Source of the DNA: Trichobilharzia regenti
Taxonomy: Eukaryota; Platyhelminthes; Trematoda; Strigeidida; Schistosomatidae
Assembly: GCA_944472135.2 (NCBI GenBank)
Contig: OX235270.1
Span: forward strand, 77,137,168-77,201,167
Length of the DNA stretch: 64,000 nucleotides
Direction of reading: 5' to 3'
In this document: positions 48,030 to 58,540 of the stretch, piece after piece
Layout of the letters: each line of letters starts with the position of its first letter
Position numbering within the stretch: the stretch's first letter is position 1
Notes under the pieces: generated by a model
The model's database searches: none
The model's input: the letters and a program-made list of their open reading frames with translations, nothing else
Told to the model about the DNA's origin: nothing
Program-made: the position numbers and the translations under genes

Positions 48030-49215
48030 AATCAAAATCCAAATAACTAAGGTGCATACATATAAAAAGACATATCTTATTCTTAAGATTCTCGCCCAAT
48101 CATGTCTGAATCATGAATGGTCACCAGAATCAAAATGAACAAAATTCCATGAACCGTCATCAAGATTGTGCCAGATGATTTGATAAACTTATTTTTAGTC
48201 TATTTTGTTATAAACATTCTGTACGTTTACATTAAATCTTAATGACAGTGTTTGAATGAAAGTCATGAAAATCTGAATAAAAAGATGTGTATGTAATATA
48301 CAATTAAGTGCATGAGTAAACAACAGAATATCATTTGTTAGCATTTCAATGAGAAGATACATATAGTCGAGATGATAGGTTAAAGTATGAGCATTACTGA
48401 TATATATCCATTTTAGTTTTTAATTAAGACTTTCTATGCATCGGCTAACATTACATCTTCACTTTTATTTATCCTGTAGTCAGTCTTTCTTCATATGAAC
48501 CAAAATTGTTCCTTAGATCCTCGGTTCTGTCAAAATCAATTTTATGTCCCGTTTCTATCAAATAGGATGCAATCGCTGACTTGTCTTCCAGTTCCTTCAA
48601 ATTTAGTGAGGTCTTTAGAACTGCTTTTTGGCATTTTTATGTTCTTTTACTCTTACATTTACCTGTCTGGAAGTTTCTCATACATAAACAGCATCCCGAT
48701 TCTCACATTTTACTTAGTATATACAATTCTGTTGGTTGTCTTCTATCTTATCATTAACCTTTACTAGTGCTGAGTATATGATGTTAGTTTCACCAGAATA
48801 CACTCTTATGTTATGACTGTTAAGGATTCGCTTTATTTCCTCCGATATTTCTTTGTTGTAAAAAATCGCCACAATACTAGCGGCAGTTTTCGATGCGTCT
48901 TTATTTTCCCTTTTCAAGTGTCATTTTATAGAAACATCTTGGCGGTTATTTGATTGAAGAGTAGACTGAACTAATTTTAATTCTCTTATGGTATTTTCTT
49001 CACCAATAACTGGACATTTAATTCTGCTAATCTGATTCTTATCAACAGTTACTTTGGTGGTAAAGAGATTTGTCGAATTTTAATCTATGTATCAGTTGGA
49101 ATGTGCAGATTTTCAAAAGATATTGATCTTTAGTTTACCGTTTGGTTGCCTTTTGACCAAATAGTTCAGAAAAGCCAAATCATGTGCGTTGTATTCAACT
49201 TTTGAAAACTAAATT
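47983..49215 (-). mobile_element. Penelope-like element, heavily decayed
   Basis: From 49205 down the minus strand reads H-D-L-A-F-L-N-Y-L-V-K-R-Q-P-N-G-K-L-K-I-N-I-F, the PLE RT block F-L-D-V-L-V with fingers, then Q-I-S-R-I-K-C-P-V-I linker. 48714-48917 continues N-I-R-V-Y-S-G-E-T-N-I-I-Y-S-A-L-V-K. The next frame gives K-C-E-N-R-D-A-V-Y-V-stop-E-T-S-R-Q-V-N-V-R-V-K-E-H-K, the GIY-YIG core with its Gly codon turned into TGA, and then A-S-Y-L-I-E-T-G-H-K-I-D-F. A hammerhead-like motif ends the element at 47983-48029. Confidence 0.65.
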
Positions 49216-51917
49216 CTACTACATACATTGTTTATCAATTAGAAAAGTACATTTAGAACAATGTGTTTGATGATGACAAAGGTATTGTACATGTATCTTA
49301 ACCACATTTTTGGAGAATTAGAGGATCTCACAGCTGCTTTAGTTTAAATTGAGTTCATCAACAGATTGTTCACTAATGGAAACAGGAATGATCACATAAT
49401 AGTGCCTTCTGTTTGATGGAAAAGAACCGCTAAATAAAAATAACGTGGAGAGTTAACACAGTTCCAGTGACTACCTAATTTCATGCTCAATGTCTTTAAA
49501 GACATTGAGCAATTAACTCGTTGTCTGAACAGATTAAATTATAAATAATACCTAAAGAATCTTAAATGGGAACATTCTTGAAGGCTGAAGATAATGATCT
49601 CCTTTGAACTTGAGAAAAAGCATTAACTAGAGTCTTCAATTTTGATATAACCATAAGAGATTAGATTTATTTTACAATCTAATTAAATCAACAAAGAAAC
49701 TGAATTGCTACAAGCATCGCGTTTTTAATCTCTGCTGTCTGTAGCAGAATGTCTATTCTAAATTATTAACTATCAAGTCACCTGACAATTATAGTAGGTC
49801 GAATAAAGCAGCTGTGTTAGCAAGCAGTATGCTTTTACAAGAATGTATTCATAGAGCAATCGAAAATTTGGAGTGGTTTCGAACGCGAATTTCCAACATT
49901 GTTGGAATCTTATTGCTCTTGGTTACATCGGAACCAAAGACTCTAGTTAATAGTTTTTTTCCACTCTATCTTCAGCCAGTGGACAGAAGATGAACCGAAA
50001 AGTTTGTCAGAATGTTTGAACTAAATTCTAACATTTAAACGCCATCATTCTGAAAATACATCTAATCACTACAAACTATAGATAGAGTTTACGTTTACCG
50101 TAAGTGCTGCAACTCACCTCGACTGAATATCAGATTAAATAATTGTTTCCCTGGGATGTGAAAGAATGAGAAGCATATATCACGTTAAACGCTGTGATGG
50201 GTCGAATTTAAGATTTCATGACGTTTAGGTAGATTCTTACTATGTTTGTGAATAAGCACTCTAGAAGTGGTTCTACTTCTTGACATTTACTGGTTCTCTA
50301 GCTGATTTCATTTCATGCAGAAAATTACCCTGTAATCTATAAACTTCACACAAATCTTTTAGCTGAAATTGGAGAAGCAAAAATTCAGTAATCAAGCACT
50401 CTGGTTATTATTACAAGGTCCAGTCAAAGCTAAAACGACACCTTGGTATTCGAAACCGTCAAAATGAACAGTCTCGGGACTACACCTGTCTCTAACAGGC
50501 TTGGAACACGCTTAAACTACTGACGATCAATCAGACTGTCAAGGAAAAGAGCTAAGCATTAGTCCAACTACATAGAACATTATTATCAAGTAGTCTTATT
50601 TGATTTACTGATTCTCTACTTTACACACATGAAAATTTATATGTGACATGTCTGATTCTGCTTATTTCTCTCAGTACTTGAAACTTTTCTAAAAATATAA
50701 TTTTCTATGAGGGGATCGGTAGACTTAACGAAGGAATCTGTTGCACTAAATAGAGTCTATCAATCAAAGTTTCATTGAAGTCTCTACTGTAGGTGAACCA
50801 ACAATGTTGTCTAGTTTTCTGCTTTAGTTTAGATATCAGGTGTTGATAGGATATCATTAACAAACCTCATCTTCCTACTGATCAGTTCTTTTACCAGTGG
50901 ATTTTGAATCCAAATGGTCAGCAAGTTTGCTAGAGACGATAATCATAATACTACTCTCTATTTTATTCTCACTATTTTACTTTTTTTTTAATTTTCTATT
51001 TTTATTAGTAAAATATTAGTATTAAACCAAAGTGTGAATACAGCAAAATCTATTTAATACTTTTAATGACAGAATTTTGATAAGAAAATGACATCATTCA
51101 CAAGTTCATCAACGACATTTATATACGCTTCTTTTTGTCAAAGAAAATACATGCACAAATACATGTTACTCGTGAAGCAATCTCCATTTATTATTGTATA
51201 GCATATTCTATAGTCACACTAATCGATTTACTATTATTAGCTGACTGATTTAAATAACTCATTCCTTCATTGTATATATGTTCGAAACACGAACTTATGC
51301 CTTACCAACACTTGAATGCATATATATATATATATATATATACGTTAAATAATAGGATCGAAAATGAAGTTAGTCAATTCTTTTCACTGGGTAGGTGTAT
51401 GCGGTAGTTCCTAACATCTGTGAATATGATATTGAAATACATTATCTATGGTTTGTTTGTGTTTTTCGAAAGCCATTGTTTGATATAATAACTACAAGTG
51501 CACCGTAAAAATTGTGGAAATGGTTTTCTTTGCTTGTTCGTATTTTTATTATACTGTCGAATTTCAAATCAACTTGTTGGTTAGTTGTAGAGGTATGTAC
51601 ATAATTATGATACTGAGTATATTCAAATTTTACTCTTAAAACGTAATCAGTCATCTAGTCTCATACTATAGCAAAGTGTCATTAGCGTTTAATCATACAT
51701 TTCGAGCTATATGTCTATTTATCCTAACCACTCAGCGTAGAATTTATTTAGTGCATATAATGATTAATGACTGAAAAATAGACAGAATATAGGGCTATTT
51801 TATTCGATAATATTTTTAATTGTGATCTTTTAAAACTGCACACATCATTTGTCCTTTTGATTGTCTTAGGAGAGAAAAATATAGGACTAGCTAAGTAACA
51901 GGTAATGCATGTGACCA

Positions 51918-51952
<35 letters not shown>

Positions 51953-52904
51953 AAATGTATTTTAATACATATAGCTATATTTTATGGCAAGGTTACGAGG
52001 TAATCAAGGTGACTTTTAGATATCAGACAAATGTTGAATAGATTTCAGATCAGTATTATGATCAATTAAGACAACAGTGGTAACCTCCGAAAAACATAAG
52101 GTACTAGAGAGATGTTTTATTTTAAATCAATAAAAGCATACAAGTCAAGGCATTTGATTGGTTTGTTCACCTAAGAACTCCTGTAGTCTACTAGGGAAAA
52201 TGAAATTAGCTCACTCTTCTTTTATTTTCCTCTCTAATATATTAGGTTCTAGAAACAAATACAATAAAATACATTGCCGCTGAAATAAATCAGCGCAAAT
52301 TGTCTTACTCAACATTTACTGAAATCTGCTTATTCTAAATCAGTTTAATAATCAAGAAATAAATAAGGCGTGAAACATATTTAGTGTTCCATAGAATTTT
52401 AACACACTACCTGTCTAATCACAAACACACTTTGTCATTTATAAACACCCAATTCATAACTGTTCTTTTAAGCTTCACTTTTCACAACTTCACTTTTAAT
52501 ATCTAGATTGATTTTTGTATATATACAATTTCGATGGCTCAGTTGCGAAGCTTAGAATATTATAGTTGTGTCAGTACAGCGTCGGATGACTAAGTCGAAA
52601 CCTGGATCTATTTCAAGTGCTAATCAAGATACAGTTATTCCTGAAATAATCCATAAATCCAAATTAAATCTTGATAACTATTGTTCTTGTGTTAAATAGT
52701 TTGTTGATGACTATATACTGTTAAAATTTGTCTACAAGTTTTATGAATGATAAATCATCACAATTAATACACAATGTATATGCGCCAGCGAAAAAGAAAC
52801 ATCATGAATTTCTGCTAAACCAATAAGGCTTTTATACATGGTGTATAATTGATTTCAAACGTATCTTTGTAAACAGTATTGCTGATTTGCAATTAATAGT
52901 GTTC
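49216..52904. other. No gene; TA microsatellites
   Basis: AT-rich DNA with (TA)n at 51320-51342 and 51919-51949 and a perfect palindrome at 49485-49510. Frame 51442-51654 (minus) is not supported. Confidence 0.45.
49485..49510. repeat. Perfect 26-base palindrome
   Basis: The half-site GCTCAATGTCTTT is followed directly by its reverse complement with no spacer. It could be a fold-back site or a relic of an inverted duplication; no flanking repeats are visible. Confidence 0.85.
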
Positions 52905-52924
52905 CCTGAGGCGGTTGGTTTAGT

Positions 52925-52966
52925 TGCGGAGCTTTCGTCGTCTTTCTGGACGACATCTTCAGCGCA
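52925..52966 (-). ncRNA. Hammerhead-like ribozyme at PLE end (best-paired of its type)
   Basis: Minus strand: UGCG, CUGAAGA (52956-52962), U, GUCGUC-CAGAAA-GACGAC (perfect 6-bp stem II), GAAA (52933-52936), GC, UC, CGCA. Stem I UGCG/CGCA pairs 4 of 4. Predicted cleavage follows UC at 52929. The very short stem III (GC) is the known hallmark of small PLE-linked hammerheads thought to act as dimers; the extra U after the core is shared with 3746-3787. Confidence 0.6.
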
Positions 52967-53074
52967 GTATTTAGGATAAAGTGAAATGATTTAAATTTCT
53001 TTATGAGTGATATAATTGCGTCTCCCGGTAACCATCTTTAGATGTGAATTGGCCGTTTTCTATTGAGTCGGATT

Positions 53075-54380
53075 TTAAACTTTCTGGTCACCTGATTTAA
53101 TTTTCATTAGTTGGTATATTTCGTCTATATTAACGTGTTTGTTAATTGCATATTCGTCTGAGTACCAGGCCTCAAGGAATTCCCTGGCACTTTTGGTGTT
53201 TCCTCTGTCCAAGATTTCGACATTATCGCAATCAAATTGATGTCCATAATTGTCTGTATGTATTGATACTAAAGAATTGATATCATGTGTTTTCACGGCT
53301 GATTTGTGTCCTTCGATTTTTATTCGAAGGGGACGCTCACTTTGACCGATGTAATGCTTGTTGCAGTTCATACAATTCATTTTGTAAATGATGTTAATTT
53401 TATCCCCTTTTTATGTTAGATCTTTTGGTTTGCATAAGATCGAATTAAGCGATTCAACTGGTTTGTGTGCTACATCTAAATCAAACGGTTTCATTATTCT
53501 AGCCGTTATTTCAGAGATATTTCTGATGTATGGTAGGATGAATTTCTTTTTGGTCTTTGGTGATGGTTCTTTGTTGGTGTTTTGATTTGACTTTAAACAC
53601 TTTTTGATGAAATTTTGTGGATAACCATTCATCTTGAAGACCAATTGTAAGTATTTTTCTTCTATTCTTTTCAACTCTTGAGTGTTGCAATGTGTTTGAA
53701 CTCTTCTAAACAATGTCTGCACACAGTTTCTTTTGTGAGTAATTGGATTATTGCTAGGATAGTTGAGTATTTGATCCGTGTGCATTGATTTTCTACAAAA
53801 TTGTGTTTCTAAATTTCCTGTGTTGGTTCTCCTGATTAAGACGTCTAAAAATGGGATTTTGTTATCTAATTCTTCTTCTCTTGCGAATTTGATGTCTTCA
53901 AATATGTTGTTTATTAATTTATGGGTATATTCTAAATCATTTCTCTTAATTATTACAAATGTACCCAGATTTTCGGTTTAATTATAGGTAGAGCTATTAA
54001 TTCTAATCTTTGCATAATGGCTTCAGCTATTAGTCCTGATATGGGCGATCCAATTGGTGTTCCTTTTATCTGTTCATATATTTGAGTAATGAATTGGAAG
54101 TATGTTGTAAGGCATAATTCTATGAGTTCTATCCAAGTTGAACATTGCGTTTTTATGTTTTCATCACTATAGAGTAATTGTTGCATAGTTTTGGACTAAT
54201 TGAAGTATGTAATGCTGTGACATCAAAGGACACCATTATTTCATTGTCTTCTACCTGAATGTTTTTGATTTTCGCTAAAAATTGGATTAACGAATTGATA
54301 GAATGGTCGCATGATTCTGCTAGGCAATTTAACTTCCTGAGAAGTTCTTTAGATAGAGATAACTGATTACTAACGCATAA
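53075..54380 (-). pseudogene. PLE reverse transcriptase and GIY-YIG endonuclease, broken
   Basis: Frames join as follows. 54153-54380: C-D-H-S-I-N-S, then D-N-E-I-M-V-S-F-D-V-T-A-L-H-T-S-I (motif A with its Asp). 53953-54186: Q-I-K-G-T-P-I-G-S-P-I-S-G-L-I-A-E (motif B-like), then P-K-I-W-V. 53411-53980: F-V-I-I-K-R-N-D-L-E, then F-L-D-V-L-I-R-R, R-K-S-M-H-T-D and N-G-Y-P-Q-N-F-I. 53075-53380: C-N-K-H-Y-I-G-Q-S-E-R-P-L-R (GIY-YIG), then H-Q-F-D. The Y-V-D-D box expected between W-V and F-V-I-I is missing at about 53958-53963, apparently by a deletion of roughly 14 bases that also shifts the frame. It is therefore inactive. Confidence 0.8.
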
Positions 54381-54389
54381 GTAATACGA
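54356..54389. repeat. 34-base direct repeat, left copy
   Basis: Starts GAGATAACTGATTACTAA and ends AAGTAATACGA. It differs at one base (C/G) from the copy at 55221-55254. The two flank an 831-base block that contains the EEF1A fragment, like a long target-site duplication. Confidence 0.85.
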
Positions 54390-54688
54390 TATCACAGTCG
54401 GCCTGACTAGTACCGCTGATCATGTTCTTGATGAAGTCACGATGACCCGGGGCATCAATAACTGTAACGGATTGTAGTACCACGTTCACGCTCAGCCTTC
54501 AGCTTGTCCAACACCCAAGCATACTTGAAAGACCCCTTACCCATCTCAGCAGCTTCCTTCTCATACTTTTCTATGGTACGCTTATCAGTGCCACCGCATT
54601 TGTAGATAAGATGCCCAGTGGTGGTAGACTTCCCACTATCTACATATCCAATGACGACAATATTGATATGCTCCTTATCGCTAGGCAT
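54390..54688 (-). pseudogene. EEF1A: EEF1A (translation elongation factor 1-alpha), truncated copy
   Basis: The ATG at 54686-54688 begins [14 protein letters not shown], then V-D-S-G-K-S-T (P-loop for GTP), [19 protein letters not shown] and [11 protein letters not shown], the G2 region. Then about 13 codons are deleted (the I-D-I-S-L-W-K-F segment), leaving a frameshift, and the other frame resumes [14 protein letters not shown] (G3 box). It ends after A-D-C-D-I-V at the direct repeat. No intron interrupts the coding part, but the first 115 codons may lack introns anyway. The usual G-H-V-D reads G-Y-V-D. The remaining three quarters of the factor is absent. Confidence 0.85.
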
Positions 54689-55220
54689 TTCGACAACACG
54701 AGACAAGAGACACGCCAAGTAGCAAGGCAAACAACGCAAGTGAGCAACTTATTTAGATTTTTATTTATTTCTGAATGTGATAAATATCTACTGCAGCAGT
54801 TAGTGTTATGGATGAATTGAGCGTCGACTATTTATCTTCTTGCATACCGCTACACCTACAAGTGATCTAGCCTTCCAAATTCTTTTTTGAATAATCTTGT
54901 TCTTAAACACTACCAGTTTACGCAGTTTAAAGTCGACCGAAATCCACCGAGGATCACCAGTAGTATGTAACTACTTATGGAAATGTTTCTCCGGATTTAT
55001 ATATTTTTGGAATGCTTACGTTTATATTATGTTCTTTGGCCCCATTATCGTCCCATTCAGTGGTGGTCGCGAAATCCAGGGAAATATATTAAGCGAATTA
55101 GTGCTCGTAAATAGTTAGAGGTCAGTGGATTTGAAGAAGATACCTTGTTTGTATTGCAAATCTTTCCCAGGACGACTGAGATCCATGTCGCTGCTGGTCA
55201 TAGTGACGCCTAAGTCTTTC
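54689..55220 (-). other. DNA upstream of the EEF1A fragment, inside the direct repeats
   Basis: The first 50 bases before the ATG are pyrimidine-rich on the minus strand, like an EEF1A 5' leader. The rest (54745-55220) is unidentified; one minus frame near 55115-55215 reads V-S-K-D-L-G-V-T-M-T-S-S but I cannot place it. Either the EEF1A leader and promoter were copied too, or this is a second captured sequence. Confidence 0.4.
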
Positions 55221-55254
55221 GAGATAACTGATTACTAAGGCATAAGTAATACGA
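55221..55254. repeat. 34-base direct repeat, right copy
   Basis: Same orientation as 54356-54389, 33 of 34 bases identical. Confidence 0.85.
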
Positions 55255-56070
55255 ACTAATGGTAGTTCTAGTCAGTGAAACAACACAGCATTGTAAATAA
55301 CTTCACCTTTACTATCTGGTACTTTACACCACTATTACAGCTTTTCAATACACACAAACTATGCTTCGAAGGCAATGGTGATCAGATTCTCTTAACTATG
55401 AACGTTTGACATGTAACTGTAATACTTCACGATATAATGTTGCGTATACTTTTTTCTTTCTGACAAGCGTTATAAGTTGGCAAAAATTAAGTGTAATATT
55501 TTTATATGGGTTATCACGAGCCAAACTTTGATGCAACACATTTTCCAACTATTTGTAAATGAAATCAAATGTTAATGAATTAACACCTATCATATCCATT
55601 TTTTAAGAATTCGAAGAAGAAGATACTAACTAGGTGAAGCATTAACATCACTGAAGCAGATTACTTCACTTAGTAAACAGCCTTAACAATCTGTTCATAG
55701 GAAATCATGAGTCTTGAAGATGAGAGCAGATATAGCGCCGATACACTCTATGGATATCAATTCAAGTAACAAAAACAGAATCTACCATTCGATAGAGTGA
55801 AATATTTTTCATATTGTAATATTTAGCCTCAAATTATATTGAAAATGTTCTCACATTTGATAGCATGTGATTCGATAAAGTGGGCTAATTTTAATGAAAC
55901 ACAACAATATGGAAATTTGTAGTTGAATTGCAAGATGGTTGACATTTGTGATTTATGGGTAAAATTGAAGATAACCGCTGGCCTATTTGAATAAAAATTT
56001 AGTATATGAAAAAACTGACCGGCTTTGCAATTAGCACCTAATTGCAAATTTTATTTTACCTTTAGACTTC
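55255..56070. other. No gene seen
   Basis: AT-rich spacer between the EEF1A-bearing block and the long RTE element. Confidence 0.45.
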
Positions 56071-56222
56071 TATTATTATTATTATTGTTCCCTGGGGTTC
56101 CTAGTGGAACATAGGGCTTCAGCTACACGTCTCCACTTGCTTTTATCTTTTGATGTACTTTTCACCTGCATCCATATTGGTCCATACTGTTTCAACTCCT
56201 CTTCACACCATCTCCTCCATGC

Positions 56223-56452
56223 TATCGCTTACGCCAGTAAATATGCTAGTAGTATCTACTTTTCTAACACCTTCAAACACTTTAATTTTGGCTTTGCTAC
56301 CGACATAATAATATGTTGTTGAGATAACTTTAAACTATGTAGAACTTTATTTATTGTTAATGTAAAAAAAACTGGATGCAATATTGTAGTAAAATGCTGA
56401 GAATTCCATTCTGTATCACAAGTACTGATTTGGAATAAAGCTTATGTTATGT
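56223..56452. repeat. Foreign insert inside the RTE 3' region
   Basis: RTE sequence stops at about 56222 and resumes at 56453 (CCCTTGGGCGACCACG). The insert ends with the TGCTGAGAATTCCATTCTGT and TGGAATAAAG blocks also seen at 16256-16290, so it is probably a short copy of another retroelement's 3' end. Confidence 0.55.
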
Positions 56453-57244
56453 TACCCTTGGGCGACCACGTCCCACTCGCCGGTTCCCTTTTGGGTTCCA
56501 CTCGAGCGATGGCGATGGTGACGCGCACGCAATGTCACTAACCGACCTCTTCAACGAGTGTCTAATCCATCTCCACTTTCTCCTGCATATTTGTTGGGCG
56601 ATTCGTTCTTGTTTTGTTTCTTCCCATAGTTCCTTGTTGGTGATTCTTTCTGGCCATCTGATCTTAAGTATAGAGCGAAGACAGTTGTTGGTAAAGGTCT
56701 GCAACAAGGGGTTGGAAATATCCTTTGTGACCCATCCGCCAAGTTTCTGATCCGTTTCGTATAGAAGAATTGACTGACTTGACGTTTGTATTGAAAATCC
56801 GACCGAATTCTGTTGCTGATGCTGGCTAAGTGATGAAGATTTCCAGATTGGTTTCAGGTTGGTGAATGTGTTTCTCGCCTTTCCGATTCTCGCTCAATTT
56901 GACATCCTTGTCCGTTCCGACTTCCTGTAGTTGAGACAATGCTCCCTAGATAAGTGAATGAAGTAACCTGTCAAATCCCTCCCATTGATGGTGACTGGCG
57001 CCGGAAGTTGCTGCAGTTGTTATTGGCTGGTTATTTTCACAACCTCCGTCGTTTCTATGTTCACATGGAGCCCTGTCTTTGCCGACTGCTTCTTCGACCA
57101 GTTTGTCGGTTTTCGCTTGTAAGTCTTCGATTTTGTGTGACATCCAACATAAATCATCCACGCGCAAAATCCAGGTCTTCTAGGTTCTTCACGTCGGTCC
57201 AGGATATCCCTGTCCCGTTTCTCGTTTCCCATTGTCTGACGCAC
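56447..57244 (-). pseudogene. RTE protein, C-terminal half after the catalytic box
   Basis: 57020-57244 and 56946-57167 give M-I-Y-V-G-C-H-T-K-S-K-T-Y, A-K-T-G-L-H-V-N-I-E-T-T-E-V-V-K in overlapping frames, the part directly after F-A-D-D. 56447-56707 gives N-N-C-L-R-S-I-L-K-I-R-W-P-E-R-I, E-L-W-E-E-T-K-Q and K-W-R-W-I-R-H-S-L-K-R, ending L-E-W-N-P-K-G-N-R-R-V-G-R-G-R-P, the standard end of RTE proteins. Between them 56750-56945 is coding-derived but broken. Confidence 0.75.
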
Positions 57245-57885
57245 AATCTAGTCAGTCCACCACAATTAGGAATATCATTGGTGATAATAAGCCAGCACCC
57301 TTGTCTGACTCCTGTGTTTACTCCAAAGGCCTCTCTGAGTTTTCCATTGTGGATGACTTGACATGTTCCGTTGTCGTACAGTTGTTGAATAAGGTTGATG
57401 GATATTTGGTGTACGCCGTAGTACTCGAGTAGTTTCCAAATTACTTCACGATCAACTCTGTCAAAAGCCTTCTCGAAGTCTATAAAGTTGAGGTAGAGGT
57501 TTGATTGCCATTCCATGCTTTGTTCTGTGGTGATGATACCTAGAGTTGCAGTTTAGTCAAAACAGGATTTGCCTTTCCTGAATCCAGCTTGTCCCGATCG
57601 GAGTTCTGCATCCAGTGTGTCCTTTATTCTCTCCAGGATGATGCGACTCAGGATTTTACTCGGCGTCGACAGGAGCATGATTCCTCGCCAGTTCTTGCAG
57701 AGTCCTAAGTCGCCCTTCTCTGGTAGTTTCACGAGGTAACCTTTCCTCCAGTCAGTAGGCACCTTTACCTCCTTACAGACCTTTTGGAATAATGTAATCA
57801 GCATATCTGCTGTCGCCTCTAAGTCCGCTTTCAGTGCTTCAGGTCCAGCTGCTTTTCCAGCTTTCAGAAGCTTGATTGCATTCAA
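57154..57885 (-). pseudogene. RTE reverse transcriptase core, broken at FADD
   Basis: 57553-57885: K-A-A-G-P-E-A, K-V-P-T-D-W-R-K-G-Y, L-P-E-K-G-D-L-G-L-C-K-N-W-R-G-I, I-L-E-R-I, S-G-Q-A-G-F-R-K-G-K-S-C-F (fingers). An in-frame TAG follows at about 57553-57555. 57154-57516 continues L-N-F-I-D-F-E-K-A-F-D-R-V-D-R (motif A) and F-G-V-N-T-G-V-R-Q-G-C (motif B). The catalytic box reads L-D-F-A and then about four extra bases (57159-57165) before the two Asp codons, so FADD is split and the frame lost. The enzyme copies RNA at the nicked target in live relatives; this copy cannot. Confidence 0.82.
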
Positions 57886-58540
57886 GACTTCAGCTTCGTT
57901 GGAGGATTGGTGTCAACTTGCAGTTGTGTACGTGCTGTTGTTGGTATTTCTGGACGGGTTGCAGGTGGTGGTCGATTCAAGAGTCCTTTGAAGTGATCCG
58001 TCCATTGCTTAGTCTGTCTTTCTTCCTTGTTAATCAGGTTCCCTTGGCTGTCTTTTATAGGTTTCACTTTTGTTGATCTATTCCCGGATAGAGACTTGGT
58101 TATCTGATATAATGTCCTCAGGTCCCTTTTGCCTGCTGCCTTTTCAGCTTGAGTGGCCAGGTTTTCGTCGAATTGTCTTTTGTCCCTCCTAGGACTCTTC
58201 TTCACTTCTTTGTCCAGTGCTGTGTACATCGAGCTCAGCATCTCTTTCTCTTGCCCGTCTTTGAATTGAATCATTTTCTCTTTCACCATTCTCCCACTTC
58301 TCTATTAGCTTCCAAGTATCCATTGAGAGCCATTCCTTGTCTTGCCTTTTCTTTCTTCCTAAAACCGTTGAACACGTTTCGTTGAAAATCACCTTCAGAG
58401 AGTTCCAGTGGTCTTCCACGCATGATTCTTCAGTGATGTCACGTAGTGTTTCCTGCATTGCTCTGACAGTTGCAGTAAGTGTCCTCTCTGGTTGTGTCTT
58501 TCAGTTTTTGAGTGTTGGACTTGCATTATGGCCTATCCCC
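57882..58540 (-). pseudogene. RTE linker between endonuclease and reverse transcriptase
   Basis: 58189-58458 (V-E-D-H-W-N-S-L-K, G-R-K-K-R-Q-D-K-E-W-L-S-M-D-T-W) and 57882-58289 (E-K-M-I-Q-F, R-R-D-K-R-Q-F, A-G-K-R-D-L-R-T-L-Y-Q-I-T-K-S-L-S-G, W-T-D-H-F-K-G-L-L-N-R-P-P-P) overlap in different frames and together form the charged helical linker found in RTE proteins. Confidence 0.75.

Larger units (their letters stand above)
52905..54389 (-). mobile_element. Penelope-like element, 5' truncated, with terminal ribozyme
   Basis: The longest single-orientation PLE in the window: RT palm, thumb, linker, GIY-YIG endonuclease and 3' terminal region all read on the minus strand. Its 3' end at about 52905 holds a hammerhead-like motif and a CCTCAGGGAAC terminus. 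The 5' end is cut at 54389, where a direct repeat and an EEF1A fragment begin. Confidence 0.8.
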
